A stretch of DNA of 64,000 bases from Cyanobacteria bacterium SIG28 (GCA_015152525.1 SUTU01000013.1:1-64000); one strand, 5' to 3'. Shown: positions 49,228 to 58,347, numbered from the stretch's first letter. The notes: generated by a model not told the origin, from the letters alone. Numbers and translations: made by a program.

Positions 49228-49637
49228 AAGTGTTAATACCTTCTGATGTTCTGTTTTGGAAATATGATTTTGAAATACAAAAACTTTATGAGGAAAACCA
49301 AAAAAAAATTACGGATACAAATACATATCAATTTGTGCGTGATAATACTTTGTTTTATGCGTTTTTTCTTGGTGAAAATTTGATAGGTTTTATTTATTAC
49401 TTTGTAGATGAAGAAGGTAAATTGTTCTTAAATGGTTGCTGTTACAGAAAAATGTTTCCTATTAATATTGTTTGTTTGCAAAAGACTTTTTCTTGGTTCA
49501 ATTGCGATATCTATGCGGAGGCTCAAAACAGAGCTTCCGCTTTCTGTCTTTTGAAAGCAGGATTTGTAAAAAACGGTAGGGGGAATGTTTATCGGTTTTA
49601 TAACAAAAATAAGCAAGGACAAGATGTAAAAGTTTAG
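49215..49637 (+). CDS. Phage-region protein, possibly GNAT-like
   Basis: FAFFLGENLIGFIYYF...AEAQNRASAFCLLKAGFVKNGRGNVYRFYN loosely resembles GNAT. Confidence 0.45.
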   Translation: MQDIKVLIPSDVLFWKYDFEIQKLYEENQKKITDTNTYQFVRDNTLFYAFFLGENLIGFIYYFVDEEGKLFLNGCCYRKMFPINIVCLQKTFSWFNCDIYAEAQNRASAFCLLKAGFVKNGRGNVYRFYNKNKQGQDVKV

Positions 49638-49640
49638 TTG

Positions 49641-49686
49641 GTTTAAATTTAATTGAGTAGAAGCTCAGAAAGGAAAATATATTATG
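49641..49686 (+). repeat. Leader repeat L, copy 1
   Basis: GTTTAAATTTAATTGAGTAGAAGCTCAGAAAGGAAAATATATTATG; cf. 50621-50663. Confidence 0.8.
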
Positions 49687-50030
49687 ACATTATACGGTGA
49701 ACTTTTCGATAAAGAAGGCGAAACCATTTGGGATGAGTTGTTGTACATGCTTACTCATCCGGAATTAGAAGAAGAAAAATTAAGAAAATACTTGAAGTTC
49801 CACCTCAAGCTTCGGCTGGTTGTCGAACCTATGACCAAACTCACGCCAATAAGCAGTTCTTTCCCTTATCAGACTTGAGGAAGAACAATAATATTATATC
49901 AGAATCTTCACAAACTCTCAACCCAAACCCATCTCAACCCCAATCAATACAACAGGTTCCGGCACCTGAGTCCAGAGAAGATTGGCTGGAAAGATTAAAA
50001 CGTGAACGGAGAAAACGAGGTTGGTTTTAG
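49684..50030 (+). pseudogene. Frameshifted cargo-like gene ending in SREDWLERLKRERRKRGWF
   Basis: Frame 1 MTLYGELFDKEGETIWDELLYMLTHPELEEEKLRKYLKF; frame 3 continues PPQASAGCRTYDQTHANKQ...QSIQQVPAPESREDWLERLKRERRKRGWF*. Confidence 0.6.
49942..50030 (+). repeat. ~89 bp direct repeat encoding the C-terminal tag, copy 1
   Basis: CACCTGAGTCCAGAGAAGATTGGCTGGAAAGATTAAAACGTGAACGGAGAAAACGAGGTTGGTTTTAG. Confidence 0.92.
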
Positions 50031-50328
50031 TAATGAGCCTGTAGGTCAGGCAGTGCCTGACCTACAGGCTGCTTATAATTTAAATAAGGAAACACCTTCG
50101 CAAGCTTTGCCTGGAGGTCGCGCCTTAGAACAAACTTATGCCAGTGGACAGCAAATTTCTCCACCAGACTTAACGAAGATGCTTGGCGATATGGTAACAC
50201 ACTCATCTTCTAAAGTCAATGACAAAACGCCTGAAACTCAGTCAATACAACCGGCTCCACCACCTGAGTCCAGAGAAGATTGGTTGGAAAGATTAAAACG
50301 TGAACGGAGAAAACGAGGTTGGTTTTAG
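50002..50328 (+). CDS. Hypothetical protein/remnant with C-terminal SREDWLERLKRERRKRGWF tag
   Basis: ORF; C-terminal ~80 aa paralogous to frame-3 product of 49684-50030; N-terminus runs through the palindrome. Confidence 0.45.
   Translation: MNGENEVGFSNEPVGQAVPDLQAAYNLNKETPSQALPGGRALEQTYASGQQISPPDLTKMLGDMVTHSSSKVNDKTPETQSIQPAPPPESREDWLERLKRERRKRGWF
50036..50070. repeat. Perfect palindrome of the GTAGGTCAGG family
   Basis: AGCCTGTAGGTCAGGC-AGT-GCCTGACCTACAGGCT. Confidence 0.92.
50240..50328 (+). repeat. ~89 bp direct repeat encoding the C-terminal tag, copy 2
   Basis: Near-identical to 49942-50030. Confidence 0.92.
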
Positions 50329-50512
50329 CTTGAAAGATAGGTCCGGAAATACTCATTGTATTCATTAAATTATTTTGACGGATTGGATGCAAATTGTTCA
50401 ACTCGTCCTATTTACTCTCAGCAACCATACATTATTTCAAAGAAGAACTTGAGGAAATTATAAGCGATAGTGTGTGTTTATATACACCAATTTTAAATAA
50501 TGAATAAAATGA

Positions 50513-50530
50513 GGTGCAAATAATTGCACC
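50513..50530. repeat. Palindrome GGTGCAAATAATTGCACC, also at 29986-30003
   Basis: Identical 18-mer in both places. Confidence 0.85.
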
Positions 50531-50620
50531 CTGCAGTTTACAGGTCAGTTTAATAAAGCTGACCAAAATTATTGTCGGCATAGTTATGTCAATCTATATT
50601 TATCACAATACTAATGTTTA

Positions 50621-50663
50621 GTTTAAATTTAATCGAGCAGAAGCTCAGAAAGGGAAAAATATG
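50621..50663 (+). repeat. Leader repeat L, copy 2 (in front of portal)
   Basis: GTTTAAATTTAATCGAGCAGAAGCTCAGAAAGGGAAAAATATG. Confidence 0.8.
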
Positions 50664-52802
50664 TCATTTGATTACATTATTGAAAAAGATGATTCTTCAA
50701 AAGAGTTATCTAAAGAACAAGAAGAAAACCTTGTTAAACAAATCTCTAATGATTTTGTTAGCTTTAACGCAAGTAGGAGTTCAAATCTCGAAAAAGCTTC
50801 TAATCTTGCTAATGAAATTTTTTTTAAAAACGATTTCAAAGCAATAAACGACAAAAACAAAAAATGGAAAGCTAAAGTTAAAATGTGCAAAACGTTTATG
50901 TTTTATCAAACTTTAAAAGCTTTTATATGGAGAAATACTTATGCAAATGTTAATTCTATGTTCGACGTATCAGGAGAAAATCACGACTCAAACAACAATT
51001 CAAACAAACAAAAAGCCGTTTTGGTCGATATTTTTGAAAAAATGGGGTTTCAAAAAACCTGTGATAAAGTTATCGATAACGCTTTACTTTTTGGTGAACT
51101 AATCTCTTTTACGGCTTGGAAACGTAATTTCCAAGAATATCGTCGTCCGGTAGAATTTTTTCAAAACATATTTTCTAAAGATTTTGTAAAACTTCCTAAA
51201 ATACTTGATGCTGCTAAACAAGGAAAAAATTATTGGGTTGATACTAAAACAGTTTACGATAATCCATACATTTATCCTGTTAATCCGGCTGATCTAGTGT
51301 TTGATATTTCTCAAGTAGATAATTGGGATGCTTGTCCAAAGATTTATAGAACTTATAAAACACCTTCCGATATTGTAAATAATCAATATTACAATCTAAC
51401 TGATGAACAAAAAGAAGAAATTTATAATTTAGTAGCTTCGCAAAATCAAAAAAACCCTCATTCTTTTACTGACAATACTGCTGATAACGCTGATGTTGTT
51501 AATGGTTCAACAATTGAAATTCTTGAACATTGGGGCGATTTAAAACTGCCTGACGGGTCAGTTTTGAAAAATTGGCACGCTGTAGTTGTTGCAAGAAGAT
51601 ATTTAGTTGAGTTTGGGAAAAACGAACGATTAATTAATCCGTTTTCTTACGGTGCATTTATTACCGATCCGGAAACAAAACGCGGTATAAGTCCGCTATA
51701 TTGTATTCTTTCTCTTGCTCATATTCAAGAAGATTTGTTGAACAGGACTTGTAATCTTCAATACTTAAACGAAAATCCGCCACTGCTTGCACCCGAAGGA
51801 TTTTTTGATGAAGATGAAATAGAGCTTTACCCCGGAAAAATTATTGAATACGGTGATAACCTTACACCTACTGCTGCTTTTCAACAGTTGAATTTTAATC
51901 CGTCTGTATTTTTAAATGATATCTCGTTTCTAAATGATTTAATGGCAGAAGTTTCTGGGATTTTCCCTAATATGGTTGGTTCTGTTGAAACCACAGCTGC
52001 AAAAACTGCTACAGAAATTAATACAAAAGCGCAAGGGCAAATGACCAGATTATCTATGCTTGTTGATACGATTAATCAAGATTTTATTTTGCCAAATGTT
52101 GAAAAAGTAGCTAAACTCTGTGCAGATTTTAAGTCCGGAAAAGAAACAGTTTTTCTTAATAAAGACAATCAACCTGAAATAATAGAAATCGATGATTCAG
52201 TTCGTCAAGCTGATTATAAATACACATACTCAGATTCTTCTAATTCGACTCTTAAATCTGAACACGCCGATATGCTTATTCAAGCAGTTGAAAAATTTGC
52301 TCAGAAAATTGATCTTAATCTTGAAGAAATTTTTGTTTGGTATTTTGAACAAAAAGGTATTGATAATCCTCAACGCTTCTTGGGGGTAAATGTAAACCAG
52401 CCTGAAGTATTATCCCAAGCTTTAAGTGCAAGGGGAGGGGTAAATGTAAACCAGCCTGAAGTATTATCCCAAGCTTTAAGTGCAAGGGGAGGGGTAAATG
52501 CAAACCAGCCACAAGTACCATTACAAGCTTTAAGTGCACAGGGGGTAAATGCAAACCAGCCTCAATTACCTTTAGAAAACACTAGGATGAATGTAAACCA
52601 GCCACAGGTGCAACAAACTTTAGGTGTTGGAGCTGTTCAAAATAGTTCTCAAAATCCTCAGATTGAGGCTTTGATAGAGAGTTTATTACAGGATGAAAGT
52701 GCTCAAAAGAGAATAGCGCTTTTGCGTCAGTTCTTTTCAAGAAAAGCTGATGAAGAAACTATTTCTAAAATATTAAAAAGTTTAAGAAAGGAGAAAGTAT
52801 AA
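50661..52802 (+). CDS. Phage portal protein (podovirus-like), with C-terminal 18-aa tandem repeats
   Basis: 713 aa; KRGISPLYCILSLAHIQEDLLNRTCNLQYLNENPPLLAPEG...NMVGSVETTAAKTATEINTKAQGQMTRLSMLVDTINQDFI is portal-like; upstream of capsid genes. Confidence 0.8.
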   Translation: MSFDYIIEKDDSSKELSKEQEENLVKQISNDFVSFNASRSSNLEKASNLANEIFFKNDFKAINDKNKKWKAKVKMCKTFMFYQTLKAFIWRNTYANVNSMFDVSGENHDSNNNSNKQKAVLVDIFEKMGFQKTCDKVIDNALLFGELISFTAWKRNFQEYRRPVEFFQNIFSKDFVKLPKILDAAKQGKNYWVDTKTVYDNPYIYPVNPADLVFDISQVDNWDACPKIYRTYKTPSDIVNNQYYNLTDEQKEEIYNLVASQNQKNPHSFTDNTADNADVVNGSTIEILEHWGDLKLPDGSVLKNWHAVVVARRYLVEFGKNERLINPFSYGAFITDPETKRGISPLYCILSLAHIQEDLLNRTCNLQYLNENPPLLAPEGFFDEDEIELYPGKIIEYGDNLTPTAAFQQLNFNPSVFLNDISFLNDLMAEVSGIFPNMVGSVETTAAKTATEINTKAQGQMTRLSMLVDTINQDFILPNVEKVAKLCADFKSGKETVFLNKDNQPEIIEIDDSVRQADYKYTYSDSSNSTLKSEHADMLIQAVEKFAQKIDLNLEEIFVWYFEQKGIDNPQRFLGVNVNQPEVLSQALSARGGVNVNQPEVLSQALSARGGVNANQPQVPLQALSAQGVNANQPQLPLENTRMNVNQPQVQQTLGVGAVQNSSQNPQIEALIESLLQDESAQKRIALLRQFFSRKADEETISKILKSLRKEKV
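52383..52616 (+). repeat. 54-nt tandem repeat (minisatellite) in the portal CDS
   Basis: GGGGTAAATGTAAACCAGCCTGAAGTATTATCCCAAGCTTTAAGTGCAAGGGGA units; protein (VNVNQPEVLSQALSARGG)n. Confidence 0.95.
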
Positions 52803-54046
52803 TGCTTTTTGAAAAATATTTTAATCACGAAGGCGGGAATAGAAATATCTATTCCCGTAAAAATTTACTGGGAATGTCATTAGAAGAATTGTTAAAACGT
52901 GAACTGGAACTAGCTTATCAATATAATACAATTGGAATTCCGGAAGATGATGATTTGGCAAAATCGAATTTTGCGTATGAATTTGAGGATGATACCGGTA
53001 AGAAAGGTTGGCGTGCCGGCGTAAAGCCAAATTCTCAACAAACACCAATGTTCGGGTTTACTGATGAGTCTAATGTTGCTACAAATAATTTACATGGGTT
53101 TAGTAATGTGTTAAGTAATAAACAAAGTAAAATAGGTGATATAAATTCTGTTAATTCAATTCAAAATGGTGAGAAAAAATCTGAGATGAAAGTTGGTGAA
53201 ATAAAATCTTTGACACCGCAGGACAGTTCAGCTCATGTAACTGATGAATTAAAATCAATATCAAGTTTAAATAATATGCAATCTAAATCTCAAGCACAGT
53301 TTCAAAATAAGGATTTAATTCAACAAAATAATAAGTCGCAATGGAAAAATAATTTTTTAACAAGCGATACTAGTGGAATTGAGAATATAAAAAATAAGAA
53401 TGGTCTTCAAAGTGAAAACACTTTTGATAGAAATTTTCAGAATAAGAATAGTTTTGATACTGTTCCTGCAAAGTTTGGCTATAAACCCAGTTTCATGCAA
53501 GAAAAATTAATTGATTATAATAATGAAAAAAATAAGCAATATAAAGATGCACGTGATTGTATGAATATTGCATTAATTGGCCCGGAAAATATTCAAAATA
53601 CTAATGATTATAAAGTTATTTCTGATGACAACATTGATATAATTTCATCCAAAATTGGTTATAAAGTTCCCAAAGATTTAAAAACTGTTGAATATTCTTC
53701 TGAAAGCAGTCTTGCTAAATCGCTTGAAAACTCAGAAGAATTTCGTAATCAAATAAAGGATTGGGTGAATTTACCATCAATCAAAAAGAGTAAGCATATG
53801 CCATTTACGATCTCTAAAGATCAAAATTTGGCAAGGTCTTTGCATAATGCAACTCTATTAAATCCAAAAATAGAAAAGGATTGTGTAAAGGGCTATGTTT
53901 ATGATTTATATGATTATAGATATCAATCAATTAAGGATTTTAATGATAACAATATTTGGTTTGCAAATACTGGTGCATATGTTTTACAGCAATTTGATAA
54001 ATTAAAAAATTATTATATTTTAGTTCCGGTAAAAGTTAAATTATAG
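52802..54046 (+). CDS. Phage-region protein, candidate effector with variable linker and C-terminal domain
   Basis: N-terminal MLFEKYFNHEGGNRNIYSRKNLLGMSLEELLKRELE; low-complexity linker; globular C-terminus; followed by two membrane-protein genes. Confidence 0.55.
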   Translation: MLFEKYFNHEGGNRNIYSRKNLLGMSLEELLKRELELAYQYNTIGIPEDDDLAKSNFAYEFEDDTGKKGWRAGVKPNSQQTPMFGFTDESNVATNNLHGFSNVLSNKQSKIGDINSVNSIQNGEKKSEMKVGEIKSLTPQDSSAHVTDELKSISSLNNMQSKSQAQFQNKDLIQQNNKSQWKNNFLTSDTSGIENIKNKNGLQSENTFDRNFQNKNSFDTVPAKFGYKPSFMQEKLIDYNNEKNKQYKDARDCMNIALIGPENIQNTNDYKVISDDNIDIISSKIGYKVPKDLKTVEYSSESSLAKSLENSEEFRNQIKDWVNLPSIKKSKHMPFTISKDQNLARSLHNATLLNPKIEKDCVKGYVYDLYDYRYQSIKDFNDNNIWFANTGAYVLQQFDKLKNYYILVPVKVKL

Positions 54047-54104
54047 GTAATGTAAATTTATGGTAAAATTATAAAAATAGTATTAAATATTAGGAGTATT
54101 GTTT

Positions 54105-54827
54105 GTGTTAAAACAAAATATATTAAAAAAACCGTTATTTGTTTTTACATTTTTACTTATACTTCTCTTATTTATACTATTTTTTCTTTGTAATTTTGAA
54201 ATTCCTGAATATTATATAGACAAAGAGTTGGCTCAAAATTTTGTTAATAATTGTAGTGGTACTGAATGTTTTATGCTTGAACAACTCTATAAGAATAAAA
54301 CATATAATTTATATAACTTTTTTTTCCATTCATTTTCTTTATCACTAGCCTTGTGTCTAGTTACACTTTTTTTTAATATTAAAAATTGGGGAAATTTTAT
54401 AAATAATCCTTTCTTATATAATAAGTTCTTTATTTATGCATATGTAAACTTTGCGATTATTCCTTTCTTATTTTTGTTTAAAAAAATAATAGAAATGTCG
54501 TTATTTTCTCAGATTTATCCCTCTATTGCGGATTCATATATGATAGCAATTTTAGGAATACATTTTGCAGCTTGTATTTTTATACTAATATATTATCCTT
54601 TAGTAAATATTCTTTGTTTTATTGTTTGTAATACAAAATTTACTAATAAATTTTTAATTTCTTTGCTTACTTTTATAACACTACTTATATTCACAAGTTT
54701 TGTGCTAGATTTACCAAATATATTTTCTTGGTGGTGTATCATATTAGATTTTATCAAAATTATATATCTTTTAATTTTTATAAATTTAATATCAATTTTG
54801 CAAAAAAGACTTAAATTAAAAAAATAG
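54105..54827 (+). CDS. Polytopic membrane protein (candidate immunity)
   Basis: Multiple TM segments; paralogous to 54920-55694; AGGAG then GTG at 54105. Confidence 0.6.
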   Translation: MLKQNILKKPLFVFTFLLILLLFILFFLCNFEIPEYYIDKELAQNFVNNCSGTECFMLEQLYKNKTYNLYNFFFHSFSLSLALCLVTLFFNIKNWGNFINNPFLYNKFFIYAYVNFAIIPFLFLFKKIIEMSLFSQIYPSIADSYMIAILGIHFAACIFILIYYPLVNILCFIVCNTKFTNKFLISLLTFITLLIFTSFVLDLPNIFSWWCIILDFIKIIYLLIFINLISILQKRLKLKK

Positions 54828-54919
54828 TCTAACAATTACATGTTTTTTTGTATTAAAATATAAAATGGAATATATATGAAAAAATGTAAAAAGTAAAAAC
54901 TTTTTGAGGAAATTTAATT

Positions 54920-55694
54920 ATGAAAGAAAAAATCAAAAATATTATGATAAACCCGATATTATTTTTTTTTATTTTGGACAATTCTATTTGCGATTATTAT
55001 ATTTTTTAAATATAAATTTATGTATCCTCAATTTATCCTAGATCAGGAAGGTGCGAGACATTTTCTGGATGCAAATAGAAATATTCCATATTCTGAAATA
55101 ATTTCGAGATTTGGTAATAATGGTTATTATTTACAAAATATTATAATGCAGATTTTTATGATTTTTCTTTCTTTTTTTCTTGTTTGTTGTTGTTTTAATA
55201 TTAAAATATGGAACAATTTTATAGATTTAACAATCTTTAGTAATAAAAAATTTGTATATTTTTTTATTAATTTGAGTTATCCGATTTGGACTTTTTGTCA
55301 AACTTTTTCCGATTTGGCAGATATGGAAAAGCATGTGTACCCGTCAAGTGCGGATTCTATGGGCATTGGTTTATTTGGGACTATTTTTTTATTAATGTTC
55401 ATGGGAATGATATATTATCCATTGGTAAACTTCTTTACCATAATAACTTATAATACCAAAGTATCTAATTTTTTATATATAATTTGTGATGTATTGGCAA
55501 TCTTGGGTATTGTTTTTTGGTGGATTGCAGTTAATGTTGATAGCATTTTTTCTTGGTTATTGCTTCCTCAATACATGATTTATCTGATTTCTATTTTAAT
55601 TTTAGTTTCAGCAATAAGATTTTTATCAAGAAAAAGACGGGTATTTAGAAAAAAGTTTATCACTAATAGTGCTTTAGTTAATACAATATCCTAA
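54920..55694 (+). pseudogene. Polytopic membrane protein, paralog of 54105-54827, frameshifted at a T9 tract
   Basis: Frame 2 MKEKIKNIMINPILFF, then frame 3 FLFWTILFAIIIFFKYKFMYPQFILDQEGARHF...; deleting one T restores one ORF. Shared VYPSSADS/IYPSIADS, IYYPLVN, IFSW. Confidence 0.65.
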
Positions 55695-55698
55695 TAAA

Positions 55699-55826
55699 AA
55701 TTTTTAATACATTTTTAGAAATTTTAATATAGAAATATTTATGTTTAAACAGTGCGGATATTTATCCGCACTGTTGTTTTGTACTACAAAAAAGAGGGTT
55801 TATCTCAGAAAGGAAAATTTATTATG
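55699..55826 (+). repeat. Leader repeat R, copy R1
   Basis: ATATAGAAATATTTATGTTTAAACAGTGCGGATATTTATCCGCACTGTTGTTTTGTACTACAAAAAAGAGGGTTTATCTCAGAAAGGAAAATTTATTATG. Confidence 0.95.
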
Positions 55827-56666
55827 GTAAAACGAAAAAATGATGTGAAATACCATGAAATTTTAAAACAAGCTGCTATTTATAGTTATGAAAACACAAA
55901 TCCTTTGCCCAGTGGTTATAGAGTTATAAAATCTGTTGATAATAAAGATACAGGTTTTCAAGCAGAAGTTTTAGCTCGTGGTAATGATGTTATTGTTGCA
56001 TATAGAGGGACAAATATTACGTCAATTATGGATATAAGGAATGATATAGCTATGCTAAGAGACAGAATTCCGGCACAAGCAACTGAAGCAATAATACTTT
56101 ATGATCAAGTAAAACAAGATTATCCAAATTCTGATATTACAGTTACAGGGCATTCTTTAGGTGGTAGTTTATCGCAAATAGTTTCTTCCGTTAGAGGTTG
56201 TGAAGCTGTAACTTTTAATGCGTATGGAACTAAAGATATGTTTAAAGATCCTGATAGTATTAAAGATGATAATATAGTTAACTATGTTAATGAGTGGGAT
56301 GCTATTGCGATGAGCAATGCAGAAAATCACATCGGAGAAACATATGCAGTTAAGGGTGAAAATATGCGTAATCCACATAAGCTTGAAACTATGACTGATC
56401 TAGAGAGTCGAGAATATAGAACTTCTGGAAATTTAAAAGAACGTAAAAATATTTTTAATAGGATTGAAAATAAAGTCAAATATACAACTTCAAAAATTAA
56501 AGAAAAAACTGACAAAATTTTTGATGAAAGAAGAGCTCGTCAAAAATATAATACTACTAAAAAGGATTCCAGTAATTGTGTCGGTTCCTATCCTGTAAGC
56601 GGTTACACAAGAAGTGATGGTACGAAAGTAAGTAGTTATACAAGATCTTGCGGTGCTAAACATTAA
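55824..56666 (+). CDS. Class 3 lipase-like alpha/beta hydrolase (candidate effector)
   Basis: VIVAYRGTN; ITVTGHSLGGSLSQIVSS (GHSLGG); C-terminal SGYTRSDGTKVSSYTRSCGAKH. Confidence 0.85.
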   Translation: MVKRKNDVKYHEILKQAAIYSYENTNPLPSGYRVIKSVDNKDTGFQAEVLARGNDVIVAYRGTNITSIMDIRNDIAMLRDRIPAQATEAIILYDQVKQDYPNSDITVTGHSLGGSLSQIVSSVRGCEAVTFNAYGTKDMFKDPDSIKDDNIVNYVNEWDAIAMSNAENHIGETYAVKGENMRNPHKLETMTDLESREYRTSGNLKERKNIFNRIENKVKYTTSKIKEKTDKIFDERRARQKYNTTKKDSSNCVGSYPVSGYTRSDGTKVSSYTRSCGAKH

Positions 56667-57276
56667 AAAGAAATACAATGACGCCAATTAAAAACAATAA
56701 AAGCTCTATAATTCCAAATAAAACAAAACCGTATATGAAAAATATTTTTAAGTATTTTTTATAGTATTTGTTTTCTAATAATATTGAGTTTTGTATTTTA
56801 AGTTTCTTGTAATTCTCCAACCATAATAAAAATAAATAAATAGCAAGAATTGAAATAGGAATCCAAAATAAAATTATTGGAATAAAGACAATATATATTG
56901 CACTTCCTGAAGTGAAATCAAAAAATGGAGTTAGTAAAATATAGCAAGTTAACAAAAATAGCAATAAAAGAATTAGGTTAAGCTTAAATACTTTTGAGTT
57001 ATTCGTTTTTAATAATATTTTAAAAGGAATAAGTAAAATCAAAGCTATTACACAAGAAACTGGTAAAAATGCAATTGCATAAACCGATAGAAAAACAGGT
57101 GTTGCTAATATCAGTTTTAAAGTTTCGTTAGGTATAGCAAATTGATAAACCACCGAAATCACATAACCAACTAGGGCTAATAAAATATTATTAAAGCCCA
57201 TAAATGCTAAAAAATTAGCACTCCATTTGTTAGGCAGTTCGTTAAAATAAGTTTTAAAATTTTCCTTAATGTTCAT
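56656..57276 (-). CDS. Polytopic membrane protein (candidate immunity, antisense to its neighbours)
   Basis: Multi-TM 206 aa ORF, convergent with the lipase. Confidence 0.65.
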   Translation of the reverse strand: MNIKENFKTYFNELPNKWSANFLAFMGFNNILLALVGYVISVVYQFAIPNETLKLILATPVFLSVYAIAFLPVSCVIALILLIPFKILLKTNNSKVFKLNLILLLLFLLTCYILLTPFFDFTSGSAIYIVFIPIILFWIPISILAIYLFLLWLENYKKLKIQNSILLENKYYKKYLKIFFIYGFVLFGIIELLLFLIGVIVFLFNV

Positions 57277-57309
57277 AAAAGGATTGTAACATATTGAAAA
57301 AAAAATAAA

Positions 57310-57375
57310 AGGGGGGGGGGAAATGTGAACCGGTCATAATTGCCACTACAAGTTTCAGATGCAAGGGGCGGAGTA
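57310..57375. repeat. 11-G homopolymer plus degenerate unit of the portal minisatellite
   Basis: GGGGGGGGGGGAAATGTGAACCGGTCATAATTGCCACTACAAGTTTCAGATGCAAGGGGCGGAGTAAAT. Confidence 0.8.
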
Positions 57376-57428
57376 AATCCATTTTGACTTTGCGTTTGCT
57401 TATTAATTGTATAAAGAAAGGAATAATT

Positions 57429-57566
57429 ATGGATATAAATGAGAAAAAAGAATTAGTTTGGGGTGATGTAACACTCGAAGATTTGTTAAGAAGTTTATAT
57501 AGAAATAAACATTTTGATGAAATGTCAGTCAAAGAAATTGATAGAATGCTGGAAGATTTAATATAG
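57429..57566 (+). CDS. Mini-ORF with scaffold-like C-terminus
   Basis: MDINEKKELVWGDVTLEDLLRSLYRNKHFDEMSVKEIDRMLEDLI vs scaffold KKHFDEMTPQEIDEMLERLI. Confidence 0.55.
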   Translation: MDINEKKELVWGDVTLEDLLRSLYRNKHFDEMSVKEIDRMLEDLI

Positions 57567-57653
57567 AAATATTTATATTCAAGCAGTGCGGATATTTATT
57601 CGCACTGTTGTTTTGTACTGCAAAAAGAGGGTTTATCTCAGAAAGGAAAATTA
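57557..57653 (+). repeat. Leader repeat R, copy R2
   Basis: TTTAATATAGAAATATTTATATTCAAGCAGTGCGGATATTTATTCGCACTGTTGTTTTGTACTGCAAAAAGAGGGTTTATCTCAGAAAGGAAAATTAA. Confidence 0.95.
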
Positions 57654-57669
57654 AAGGAGGAGATATATT

Positions 57670-58347
57670 ATGATAAGTACTAAATACTGTCGTCAAGAAT
57701 TTTTAGAAATACTAAAAGAGCTTTGTTTTAAGTTGGATAAAAACAGTCGAATTAAAAATCAAAGAAAAATAAATTTATTAAAAAAATATATTGAAGATGA
57801 ATATAACTATGATGCAGAATTGCCAATAATATCACATCAATTAATTATAGATATGTTAAAAGATTTAGAAAAAGTTGATTTGTTGTTAAGTAAAATTTTA
57901 GTATCAGAAGCTTTTGATATACCAGAAGATATTAATGAGGAAAAAATACAACTTGCAACTAAAGTTAAATATTTAATTGATAAATATGATTTAAGTCAAA
58001 AAAGTTTTGAAACTACATTAAAATCTGTAAATATATATCCTATGTTAGAGAAGTATGTGAAAATTTTTGGTAAAGAAAGAGTTATTGAAGCTTTAAAATC
58101 AGGATTAAATATATTTCTAAAACAAAAATCTAATATTTTTTCAAAAAAAATTAATCTAACTGATGAAAACTGGCAGAAATTTTTAAAATATGTACAAGAA
58201 AAATATCCTATTGAAACCATAGAAAAATATTTGAACAAGGGATTAATAAGTAATTTTGTTTTTGAAACTAAAAATTCAAAAAATATAAACACTTCAGAAT
58301 TAGTTGATACAGCATTGAAATTAAAGAAAGAAGGTAAATATGAGTAA
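57670..58347 (+). CDS. Hypothetical helical protein, translationally coupled to the toxin-like gene
   Basis: AGGAGGAGATATATTATG start; overlaps 58340. Confidence 0.65.
   Translation: MISTKYCRQEFLEILKELCFKLDKNSRIKNQRKINLLKKYIEDEYNYDAELPIISHQLIIDMLKDLEKVDLLLSKILVSEAFDIPEDINEEKIQLATKVKYLIDKYDLSQKSFETTLKSVNIYPMLEKYVKIFGKERVIEALKSGLNIFLKQKSNIFSKKINLTDENWQKFLKYVQEKYPIETIEKYLNKGLISNFVFETKNSKNINTSELVDTALKLKKEGKYE

Noticed and set aside
49684-50030. Programmed -1 frameshift like a tail chaperone gene
   Set aside because: The gene is upstream of portal, no canonical X_XXY_YYZ heptamer was found at the frame change, and flanking duplications point to decay; kept as a probable pseudogene.
52383-52616. 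CRISPR-like array
   Set aside because: Units are contiguous with no unique spacers and stay in frame in the portal CDS; this is a coding minisatellite. No cas genes seen.
55752-55823. N-terminal extension MRIFIRTVVLYYKKEGLSQKGKFI of the lipase ORF (and MRINIRTVVLYYKKESLSQKGKFI of the scaffold ORF)
   Set aside because: This similarity is the translation of leader repeat R, with the RBS inside it; the real starts are 55824 and 59430, so it is not a shared protein domain.
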